Notes under the pieces: model-generated
Told to the model about the DNA's origin: nothing
Database searches by the model: none
The model's input: only the letters and a program-made list of their open reading frames with translations
Assembly: GCA_940337035.1 (NCBI GenBank)
Contig: CALNHX010002283.1
Coordinates: forward strand, 62,001 to 126,000
DNA from: Agriotes lineatus
Lineage: Eukaryota > Arthropoda > Insecta > Coleoptera > Elateridae
Direction of reading: 5' to 3'
Length of the DNA stretch: 64,000 bases
In this document: positions 55,350 through 64,000 of the stretch, piece after piece
Numbering within the stretch: the first letter of the stretch is position 1
Layout of the letters: each line of letters starts with the position of its first letter
Position numbers and translations under genes: made by a program

Positions 55350-55520
55350 TTAAATTTTGACTTTTTATGTCAGAATGTTTGGCTAAGAAATTTGTCAAGT
55401 AAATTTGCCGCTCAACAAGAATCCCGAGTGCGTAGCACGAGGGATTTTGGGGCGGAAAATTTACGATATATATTTCTTCCGAGCAAAACATTCTGACAGA
55501 AAATCGTCAAAATTTATTCA
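55350..55520. repeat. Palindromic element (TGTCAGAATGTTTGGC)
   Basis: ATTAAATTTTGACTTTTTAT..GTCAGAATGTTTGGC pairs with GCAAAACATTCTGACAG..GTCAAAATTTA. The centre (GAATCCCGAGTGCG / GAGGGATTTTGG) is CpG-rich. It resembles the ATAGTAT palindromes in build but lacks their edges. Confidence 0.7.
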
Positions 55521-55524
55521 GGCT

Positions 55525-56150
55525 AGTTTACATGCACGCGGGATGTTCGGCGTGATTATTTCCTGAATAAATTGATAAAATTCAGTCGGTGAAGCACCTT
55601 TAATAATCATGTTAAAAGTATGCACAAGTGATTAAATTTTGACACATATTTAACCGCGGTTAAATTTTGACGTTTAATTTTTGTCATTGTTAAACTGACA
55701 GAAACCATAGTGATTACGCATTATTGTGGATATGAAGGATATAATCAACACTATAATGAACAAACCAATGAAAATTGTTCAATTTGTCAGAAACGGCCAA
55801 TCAAAATTGACTGTCTTTGAAAACACCTACTAATGTCGCAGTGTTTTCACGTGAGCCCGATTAGTTTCAATGATTTCAATTTAGCGAGTATTCTTTGACT
55901 GACATTTCACCAAAACGTCAAAGTGAAGTTTGCAAATCAGCGTCGTTCTAAAAACTCGTAATAATCGTGGTGGAAGCTCCAGTATTGAATTAATAGTGGA
56001 AAACGTTAAAAATGTGTGCTGTCGAGCACGGTGAAAGTCAAATACCACTCAAGGCAAAATTTTTTAAGAGATTTTTTTTCGTCAACATGCAAATTATTGC
56101 AAATTTCTCGAAACAAAAACTGCTCAAATTCGAACTCCGCCTTTAGAAGT
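55525..56150. other. No gene seen
   Basis: Unassigned sequence with a small ATTTTGAC inverted motif near 55630-55670. Confidence 0.4.
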
Positions 56151-56289
56151 GAATTTTAAACTTGACCGTGAGGTTCACTTCCCCACCGCGCGGACCACGC
56201 GCTTGCGCACAGCTCACCAAATACATCGAAGAGTTGGTTGTCTGTCTCACTTACGTTGTGACCTCCCCACTCATAGCCGCTAGCAATAT

Positions 56290-56500
56290 AGTAGATATTA
56301 AATATATGGTTATTTGACACAGACTGACGCAAATCTCGAATGTTTTCAGTACTGTCAAACGTAAAACACGTATCACAGGCGACTCTGATTACGAATTTAA
56401 ATGAACACCCGTTACAAATTTGCCTGAATATAACGGCGGGGGCATGGCTTAGTTGTATTGTCGCCACTGTATCATATAAAGGCACTATAATTGGTAGTAG
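56290..56500. mobile_element. Partial TIR element (ATAGTGCCTTTATATGATAC)
   Basis: The right end (complement ATAGTGCCTTTATATGATAC and AGTGGCGACAATAC) matches the ends at 19053-19435 and 3145-4425. The left end is not recognisable. A short TTTGACACAGACTGACGCAAA fragment of the GGTTAGG palindrome lies inside. Confidence 0.55.
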
Positions 56501-56524
56501 TGTAACTGTATAATACTTTTAGTA

Positions 56525-56878
56525 AGATAATATGTTTTATCGGACTTTTTCCACTGTCTAGGGTGTATATCATACGACGTTTCGGGAGTTTTGATCTACT
56601 CTCGTCTTCAGGTGTTCCTGGTTAGTCTTGAGAAGGACCGATATTGTACGTTTTAATACGTAAACTCTTGCCTCCCTCGGGATTTCAACCCGGGACCGCT
56701 GATCGCTGTGATCACTAGTCTGTCACACTTATCACTAGCCCACCAGCGTATAAAAACGTACAATATCAGTCTTTCGCAGGACTAACCAGGAACACCTGAA
56801 GACGGGAGTAGATCAAAACTCCCGAAACGTATGATATACACCCTAGACAGTGGAAAAAGTCCGATAAAACATATCATA
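56525..56878. mobile_element. Foldback element around a tRNA-like module
   Basis: Arms: ATATGTTTTATCGGACTTTT, ATCATACG..GTTTCGGGAGTTTTGATC, inverted on the right. The loop (56671-56747) contains a minus-strand B-box-like GGGTTGAAATCCCG and GGGCTAGTGATAAG, a tRNA-type promoter pair. Each arm also has CTGAAGA...GAAAC (minus 56611-56579; plus 56796-56828). Confidence 0.7.
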
Positions 56879-58797
56879 ATAGACCACTGCTAAAAATGAC
56901 ATTCAGAGAACAACTTTGGTACGAGTAGGGCAAACAGCGAAAAAATTTGAATAATTTTTTATAGCTACCAAGATTTAATGATATATTGAAAAACAAGGTT
57001 GGTAAAACTGACACACCAGTTGTCAGTCTCATCAACTTCGGAAAAAAACTATTAATTTGGCGTAAAGTGTCAATAAAATCCGGAAAATTTTCAAATTATT
57101 CTTTAAACTTTCATTTCAACATGACTGGTTGTAACGCAAAGGGCTGCAGGAATAGATCGGAGGAAGGTTCCTAAAAATGCGTCTACACGGGCTGTTTGGA
57201 GCAGAAACTTACGAGTTGATTTCAAAAAGAACTTGGGGATATGCGAAAAACATTTTTCGAGATCTCAATGGAAAGTTTTTGCTGTTAAATTATCTTCCGG
57301 TGCTGTACCCACAATCCTTGCAAGATCAGATATGTCTTCCGAAGTATTAGGTAGTGAAATATGTACAGAAAAGGAAGAGTATATTTCATCTTCACCTAGA
57401 ACTGGACAAACCAATATAGAAATCAAATATAGAAATTTATGGAACCAATATTTCGTCCTTAAAGCAAGTGACAAAAAATTATCGACTCTTCCTCCAAAAA
57501 GAGGAAAATAAAAAATTTAAAAAAAAATTGCCGAACATGTTTACAGAAGACCAAATTAGTGCAATTAAAGGCAAAAAGTTTAAGAAGTGTTCAAAGGAAA
57601 CAATCCTTAAAATTAAAAGTCGTGTGTGGTGGAAACGGATACAATATGCTCCGAAAAGCCGGTCTACCATTTCCTGCCGTTAGAACATTAAATCATTATC
57701 TTGAAGGTCTGCAGTTCTCTTCTGGAATTTTAGAAGAAATTACAGAATTTTTGAAAATAAAAGTGAAAAATTTCAATGATTTTGAGAGAGACTGTGTTAT
57801 AACACTGGATGAAATGGATATTAAGCCAAGTCTTGAATACTGTACTGCTTCAAAGACATGTTTTGGGCGTATAACTCTCCGTGATCATGAAGGCATAGCA
57901 TCTAAGGTGCTAGTCTTTATGTTAAGTGGAATTACTACACGATGGAAGCAAGTAACATGTGAGCAAATGAAAATGAAATCAAGCTTGGCTTTGAAATATT
58001 TAATTGAAGAATCCAAATTCATCTCGAAATGGGGTAAATATCACAGGTAGGTAAAATAGTAAAACTCAAACCTTCCCCATATAACATATAAAATATTTGT
58101 TGTATGAATAATATGTTGGTGACACTGTAAGCTGTAAGTCTATGCCCAATTCGAGGTTAGCAGGTTAGGTTTTCTGCCAGTCTGTGCCAAAATCTTTGAA
58201 TAAATAGAAGGAGGAAGGAGCTTACGTATTACAAGCGTAGAACAGCTACCGGGACGGAAGTAGCCATCTTGAAATCCCACGAGTGATTCATAAGCTGTCA
58301 TTATGGTTATTTGCACGGTTTGTGGTTGTTCACAAACCAAGAAAAAATAAAGTGCTGGAATAACATTTCATCAGTAAGTATCAGTCTATCGATACAATAA
58401 GTTAGTTAGGTAAATTAAGAAAAGTTTTGACATCATTAAATTACAAAACAAAAATGATAGTTGTGACCTTCAGACGTCACTTAGCAGTCAGTGGCGTGTC
58501 TATCTCATTTTCACCATTTTAACCTTTCGGCGGGCGCGCTGTTGTAAAAAGTACAACAGTCGAGAATTTTCTCAAATTGTTTCATCTACCAGTAGGACAT
58601 CCGGTCAGTACAGCCTCTGAAACTAATTTCGACGTATTTCTTGTCAATATAGGCATATATATGAATATAGGCTGAAGGGTGCCCAAGTTGCATATTTTAC
58701 AACGCGTATCTGCTCGTGTTATTCAATGTGAACGAATTGGTTATTTGAATTAGTGTAAACGACTTGCATTAATAATACAATGCAACTTTATAAAATA

Positions 58798-59062
58798 TTA
58801 TTTTTTTCTACAGCCGTCAAAAAAACGTGACATTTATGCATTGCTATAGATACGCGAAGTTTAACTTTTTTTAACACGTGAAAAAATAATATTTCTTCAA
58901 GGCTAGCAGTGAAAAAACGGTTTTGGAACACCGTTTCCTTAGTTACAACACATATAAAACGTTACGTACATAATAATATTACTCTATTTATTTGCTATAT
59001 ACGTATGATTTTGTTGCAGAGAATTTTTTATTCTTTTTTTGACGGCTGTAGAAAAAACGTTG
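58798..59062. mobile_element. MITE (TTTTTTCTACAGCCGTCAAA)
   Basis: TTTTTTCTACAGCCGTCAAA is inverted as TTTGACGGCTGTAGAAAAAA, 265 bp in all, non-coding. Confidence 0.75.
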
Positions 59063-59802
59063 TTTGTATTTCGTGGCAAAATTCGTGTTTTTATGGCGCG
59101 TTTGAATGACTTTTCTGCCTCGACCTAACGGTCTCGGCGAAAATTGACATTCTCACGCGCCATAAAAAAACACTCATTTCGCGCACTTAATACAAAAATT
59201 ACTATTAAAATCCTATATGAACTTGTCGCAGAAATGTGTATACTAAATTAATATTATTTAAGGGTCAATAATAAAATTTTAAGTTCCATGTTTTCTTTTT
59301 TAGCCTTACTGTTTTATATTAATATTTAATTCGGTTTATTCGAATGCTGTGTAGACCTTTAAACAAGTACTAAACATCTATTGGTAGAAAGTAGTCTATT
59401 TTAATGTTTTTAATCTTCCCTAAGGCATGTCTTTTTTGCATATCGATTAGCATTAAACTGCTCAATTTTTCTCTAATTTAATTACCCCCATACTTCATAT
59501 TTGCGAGGTCTAAATGGCGAGTATTAAATTTTAGTAACTGTATTGAGAGCGCCGGTTAAATTTATGGTTCTTTAACTTCTGAAATAGAAGTGGAGAAAAA
59601 TTTATAAGTAAAATCATGTCCTAACCCTTGTAGTTTGTAATCTATCTCCGATTTAGTAGAAACCCTAATAGAGAAATAGAAAAATGTCAAAATATAATTA
59701 TTAGAAAAATCTCAAAATATAATTATTTAAAATATGTAGTGAATATATTCTAAATTGTCCCTTTTGGAGTAATAATAATAAATTAAACTGAATTATGTAT
59801 AT

Positions 59803-60714
59803 ACAGTGTGGTCCATTAAGTGTGTAACAAATGCGACATTTCTTTATTAGTTGTACAACCAAAATTTAAATCCCGCCACAAGTTAGTGCATGTTTGATAA
59901 CCATATCAGATGCATTTAGAATGGCTCCAAGTCAAACAGCATACAGGGCAGGACAAAAAAATGAAATTCGTTCAAGAATAAAGTTACCTTATTTAAAAAA
60001 ATATGGCAAAATTTTATTGTGAAAAGTTGTTTATAATCAAAAGTTATGTTCAAATACAAAGTCAGGGTCTCCTATTCGAATTTTAATTATTTTTTTGGTG
60101 AATTTTGTATTAGCGCCATATTTTCATAAGAATTTGAAATATGCTTGTAGGCTTTAATTGTAAGTTTTTTATATGTACATTATTATTAGTAAAGCATTTA
60201 CCTCTAAAAAAGAATATTTGGGAAATTCTAAAGTTCTGTTAAATATCGTTGCAACAAACATTAAGTGGACGGTTACCTAAAAAAATATAAATCCAAGTAA
60301 ATTTTACAAATATGCTTCAAGTTGCTAAAAGTTATTTAAAAGTGATGTGGTTGTAGCTACTTTAAATACATATAAAATCAGAATAATAAAAATATGTATA
60401 ATACGGGGGTAATACAAAATTTTCCAAAAAATTATAAAAATTCGAATAGAAGGCCCTGACTTTGTATTTGAGCATAGCTTTTGATTCTAAACAACTTTTC
60501 TCAATAACATTTTGCCATATGTTTTGAAATAAGGTAACTTTATTCTTGGACGAATTTTTTGTCCTGCCCTGTATGCTGTTTGACTTGAAGCCATTCTAAG
60601 GGAATCTGATATGGTTATCGAACATGCACTAACTTTTGGCGGTATTTAAATTTCGGTTTTACAACTAATAAAAAAAATTCCCATTTGTTGCACACTAAAT
60701 GGACCACACTGTAT
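59803..60714. mobile_element. Mariner-type foldback (TACAGTGTGGTCCATTAAGT)
   Basis: Arms of about 440 bp start TACAGTGTGGTCCATTAAGT. Inside each arm is a second end-like ATACAGGGCAGGACAAAAAA motif (about 59940 and 60565), suggesting one foldback inside another. TA flanks. Confidence 0.8.
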
Positions 60715-60999
60715 ACCTAACTTTCTTACAGACTCGGCTTGCAAAAATTATTACAATAAATATTTAAGAAATATTTGCTTAATTGTATGGAACTTGGTGT
60801 CCCAGTACTAAAAATAGTATAGCACGCCACTGGCAAAGCGGAAACACCTATCCGCCATATTGAAAACCCATCGCTGACCAAACGTGCTTGTTTAAATGCT
60901 CCTTCCTCCCTCCTATTTATTCAAAGGCCAAAATTGACGCAAAACCTAACTTGTTAACCTCGAATTTGACATAGGGCACAAAACAATAACTAATACATA

Positions 61000-61637
61000 G
61001 GGCGCGTTCAGCCGGGACAGCGCTGAGGTAGCGCTGAGTTGGAGATTGCGCAGAACGCCTTGCTGAGCGACAGCGCTGGGGCAGCGGTTGCCATTTTTTC
61101 CAGTAAATTTATTTTCGCTTCCTTTCCGCTAGATTACCCAGCGAGAGTGGTGGGAGATAACCGCAAAGCACGGTTTTAAATTTTAAAAATGGAGCCTGAA
61201 ATGACCGTGCTGTATTTCTGCATTAACGGCGAAATTGTAGAGGCGCATTTTGGGAAACCGAAAAAATTAAGAAATTAAAATGACCATTTTCTCAACATCA
61301 GTAGTTCCTTGAAATTATTGAAACAAATAGCCACTGAGATGTGATAGAAAAGTAGTAATTAAAAAAATACAGTCTAATTTTGACAAGAGTTAAATGCTCA
61401 AACTCAAAATTCTTCATGAGGTCCATCCTCATTTTCATTATTTTTTTCCACATTTAAATAGAAATGTTGCAACCCTTGTCGTCCTGGTAAAAATGCGTCA
61501 CTACGCAATCACAACATAACTGACGTTTCTGTTTGTAAACATAGCGCTCGCTAACCAAGGTCGTTCAGCCGTTCGCAGCTGCTGCAACTCAACAAAAAGC
61601 GACTGCTGAGACAGCGCTGCTCCGGCTGAACGCGCCC
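61000..61637. mobile_element. Non-autonomous Harbinger-like element (GGGCGCGTTCAGCCGG)
   Basis: 638 bp; ends GGGCGCGTTCAGCCGGGACA and inverted, with GCAGCGCTG blocks. A 3-bp ATA duplication lies at 60997-60999 and 61638-61640. The GGGYRCGTTC start matches the TIR of the intact Harbinger at 5259. No coding capacity. Confidence 0.7.
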
Positions 61638-61673
61638 ATAGACTTACAGTGCCACCAATATATTATTCATACA

Positions 61674-62072
61674 CCATGGTGTAACGAATACAAGGTGTAA
61701 CGTTCCGCAGAATGTGGGTGGACCTCAAATTCAACCAATAGGACATGGGCCCACAAATGGCACGATTGGTAGTACTGAAGTGTATTGTTGAAGACGCTGT
61801 CGATGTCAAATTCGAGGTTAGGTTTTGCGTCAGTTGGTGTCAGACTGACGAAAAACCTAACCTGCTAACCTCGAATTTGACATCGACTGATAGTGACAGC
61901 AACAATATAGCTACGAACGCGTCCATGGTTACACCATGATCGCGGCCATAATAGATTTCCTGTGTAGGCCCATGGGGGATTGGTTGACATTCCCCCCCCC
62001 CCCCCCCCCTCTACTTTCTGAACGACTGTGCATCTCCGGGAACGTTTCACCTTGTATTCTTTACACCATGAT
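61674..62072. mobile_element. TIR composite around GGTTAGG palindrome, copy 2
   Basis: Same plan as 34240-34640, with GGTTAGG copy near 61770-61905. A run of 18 C at about 61992-62009 replaces a shorter CTCCCC tract of the first copy. Confidence 0.8.
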
Positions 62073-62372
62073 TCATGTAACAAATATTTCAAAGCCAAGC
62101 TTGATTTCATTTTCATTTGCTCACATGTTAGTTGGCTATAATTACTCTGGAGATAGTACAATGCCAAAGGCGAAGTTATAGCAAACGAAGTGACAAAAAT
62201 TATTCAAAAAATAACAACTGGATTAAACATCCTGGCAATCGCTTCAGATATGGGTGCCACAAATCAGGCCATGTGGAAAAAACTTGGTATAATGGCAGGA
62301 AGATACTGTAAAATACAAAATTTTATTATAAACCTAATTAATAACCAAAACATTTATTTTTTGGCAGACCCG

Positions 62373-62455
62373 CAGGGCCGAGCTCCTTCATGGGGTGTTA
62401 GTGCCTCACCATTATTATTATTATTATATTTATTTTTACATAAAAATAATTAGTT
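62373..62455 (+). repeat. LINE 3' tail with (ATT)n
   Basis: GCAGGGCCGAGCTCCTTCAT followed by CCTCACCATTATTATTATT, inserted in the P transposase. It looks like the 3' end of a LINE that terminates in a microsatellite. Confidence 0.45.
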
Positions 62456-62789
62456 TGTCAAATTCATGGTTTCCAATAAATTTCGATAAATCTTGAAAAA
62501 GTGATCTAACCAATCTGAAAGAATTTCGCTATTCGCTCAACTCTTACTAAAGTATTGTGTAGATACACTAGACTGTGGTATAGGCAACCCTAGAATCTCA
62601 TTAATTTTAATAACGAATACAGTTGGTTAAAGTTGTATAATAAGTGGACGCCACGAAGATCAAGTCACAAAACAATATCTAATATCAAGTTACGAATGCT
62701 TTATTGTCTACAACCTATTCATACATCCACTATCTCAATACAAGTATGTACAATGTGTTGTCTAACCTACCACAAAACCATATATTTAT

Positions 62790-63460
62790 TAATAATAATA
62801 ATAATAATAATAAATTTATTGGTCCTCTCGATCATACAATGATATAGGACAAGTCACAAAAAAGCTTACTTAAAATTGTAATGTAATAGTTAAGACGACG
62901 TAGAATTACATAAGTTAACAAATTTTAAAAAAAAAACGTATATATAAAATGCTTACAATTAAAATTAAAACAATGTACAACTACCTAAATTTATCACAGG
63001 CTAAATGCGAAAACTACATTACGTTTATTTCACTTCAATTTAGTTTAAAATTTAAATGTTAAAAAACTCATCTAGCGTATAAAAGGCGTTGTTTTTGAGA
63101 ATTAAAGTTAAATCTTTTTTAAATGTCTTGCTACTACATGTTTTAAGACTAACAGGTAGTATATTATAGAGTACCGTACCCATATACCAAGGACTGGATT
63201 TATAAATTGAAGGCGATGATTATGATGCTCTAAGTTAAGACTACCGTAACGAGTGCTATATTGATGGTGCTCGTTTAAAAATTTGAATTTACTAATATTC
63301 GACTTAACATACAGTAAAATTTCTAGTATGTAGATACTAATAAGAGTTAAGATACCCTGATTGATGAAACTGGTTTTGCATGACTCCCGTCTCTGTAAAT
63401 TAAATATATTGGGGGCTATGACACAACGCCCACTGGTCACAAACCCCAACTCAGAATTTG
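62790..63460 (-). pseudogene. 5'-truncated LINE, reverse-transcriptase C-terminus and (TTA)n tail
   Basis: Minus-strand frame 63449-63108 reads ILTLISIYILEILLYVKSNI, HHQYSTRYGSL and GIWVRYSIIYYLLVLKHVVA, then further LKKDLTLILKNN-like residues after a frame change. This is the conserved end of CR1/L2-like insect LINEs. The 3' UTR ends with a (TTA)n run at 62790-62815. It is truncated at the minisatellite. Confidence 0.7.
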
Positions 63461-64000
63461 GTCATAACGCCCAACTTCGATTCTGGTCACAACGCCCAAC
63501 TTGGTCACAACGCCAATTTTGATTTTGGTCACAACGCCCAACTTGGTCCTAACGCCCAAAAGCGATATTGGTCACACAACGCCCAACTTGGTCACAACGC
63601 CCACCGACGCCTGTTATAATGGAGAGCTATCGACGCCACTTAAACCACCGTTTTGGTCATAACGCCCAACTTCGATTTTGGTCACAACGCCCAACTTGGT
63701 CACAACGCCCAATTTCTATTTTGGTCACAACGCCCAATTTGGTCACAACGCCCAATTTCGATTTTGGTCACAACGCCCAACTTGGTCACAAAGCCCAATT
63801 TAGATTTTGGTCACAACGCCCAACTTGGTCACAACGCCCAATTTCGATTTTGGTCACAACGCCCAACTTGGTCACAACGCCCAATTTCGATTTTGGTCGA
63901 CAACGCCCAACTTGGTCACAACGCCCAACTTTGATTCTGGTCACGAAACGCCCACTTTTGATTCTGGTCACAACGCCCAACTTGGTCATAACGTCCAAGT
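63440..64000. repeat. Minisatellite (GGTCACAACGCCCAA)n, runs off the window
   Basis: About 19-bp half-units GGTCACAACGCCCAACTT alternate with a half-unit ending CCAATTTCGATTTT, forming a higher-order unit of about 40-43 bp. A short non-repeat gap (63607-63650) interrupts. Translated frames here are repeat artefacts. Confidence 0.9.

Larger units (their letters stand above)
58194..60926. mobile_element. 2.73-kb TIR element with 8-bp duplication
   Basis: Ends CTTTGAATAAATAGAAGGAG and inverted CTCCTATTTATTCAAAG (about 27-bp TIR); GCCAAAAT duplicated at 58186-58193 and 60927-60934. The interior has no substantial open frame, a CpG-rich hairpin at 59085-59180, a 265-bp MITE and a 0.9-kb foldback. 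The 8-bp duplication fits hAT or P type, but the TIR start is unusual for either. Confidence 0.8.
57952..62131. mobile_element. TIR element A (AACATGTGAGCAAATGAAAA), nested host of others
   Basis: 48-bp inverted ends AACATGTGAGCAAATGAAAA..CAAGCTTGGCTTTGAAATAT. Flanking AGT (57949-57951 and 62132-62134) is a 3-bp duplication, and removing the insert keeps the P transposase in frame. The centre is a GGTTAGG palindrome (58112-61660 as split). It has received the 2.73-kb element, the 638-bp element and the 400-bp composite. Confidence 0.8.
57121..62372 (+). pseudogene. P-element/THAP transposase, broken by a 4.18-kb nest
   Basis: The N-terminal THAP C2CH domain starts at 57121 (MTGCNAKGCRNR, then after a frameshift GICEKHF). 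The leucine-zipper-like linker and the P-element core follow at 57559-57951 (SGNGY-like CGGNGYNMLRKAGLPFPAVR; the first acidic residue in VITLDEMDIKPS; HEGIASKVLVFML). At 57952 an insertion with 48-bp TIRs begins. Coding resumes at 62132 with GYNYSGDS and continues to DMGATNQAMWKKLGI and IYFLADP at 62372, where a LINE tail interrupts. Stops also occur. THAP-type P transposases make 8-bp target duplications; ends not found. Confidence 0.8.

Noticed and set aside
63653..63998. Long open frames in both strands
   Set aside because: Created by the minisatellite unit length; no protein signal.

Overview
The window is animal, almost certainly insect, nuclear DNA. The protein-coding genes have short GT-AG introns and animal orthologues, the sequence is AT-rich, and most of it is transposable elements of types common in insects: PIF/Harbinger, piggyBac, P/THAP, Crypton, Tc1/mariner foldbacks, Ty3/gypsy, tRNA-SINEs and LINEs. 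The host genes do not identify the order. A beetle would fit the element mix, but that is only a guess.

Host genes are few. From the left they are NAA38 (8688-9189, +), COA6 (9646-9909, -), NAA30 (exons 10730-11707 and 27362-27679, +, split by a 15.65 kb transposon-filled intron), ESF1 (29088-31145, -, single exon) and the 5' part of a gene that looks like COQ8 (exons 32271-32559 and 32833-33179, +). Its kinase exons are not visible, so most of 33.2-64 kb may be one very long intron. NAA38 and NAA30 are two subunits of the same enzyme, the NatC N-terminal acetyltransferase, and lie on the same strand about 1.5 kb apart. COA6 and COQ8 would both act in mitochondria; ESF1 acts in the nucleolus.

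Mobile DNA by region. 0-5.2 kb: Tc1-like remnant, an uninterrupted Crypton tyrosine recombinase and a LINE relic. 5.26-8.29 kb: an apparently complete two-gene PIF/Harbinger transposon. 12-27 kb (NAA30 intron): foldback elements, a tRNA-Asp-like module, a piggyBac copy broken into pieces, and LINE and hAT relics. 33-43 kb: nested terminal-inverted-repeat (TIR) elements, a second (broken) Crypton and a YqaJ-nuclease relic. 43.6-49.7 kb: a Ty3/gypsy LTR retrotransposon lacking most of pol, with a palindrome array in its leader and a hAT MITE in gag. 51-56 kb: SINEs, and a solo LTR that carries a heat-shock-type promoter. 57-62.4 kb: a P/THAP transposase opened by a multi-level nest of insertions. 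62.8-64 kb: LINE 3' end and a minisatellite.

The most unusual structure is a set of palindromes of roughly 45-150 bp. Their stems are unrelated and often CpG-rich, but their edges share the form AATAGTAT...ATACTATT. They occur alone, clustered around the second Crypton, and as palindrome-spacer arrays (three exact 379-bp units at 44686-45824; a mixed array at 15868-16948). The layout looks like a cassette array, and I found no family that explains it. All assignments come from reading the sequence; no database or folding program was used.
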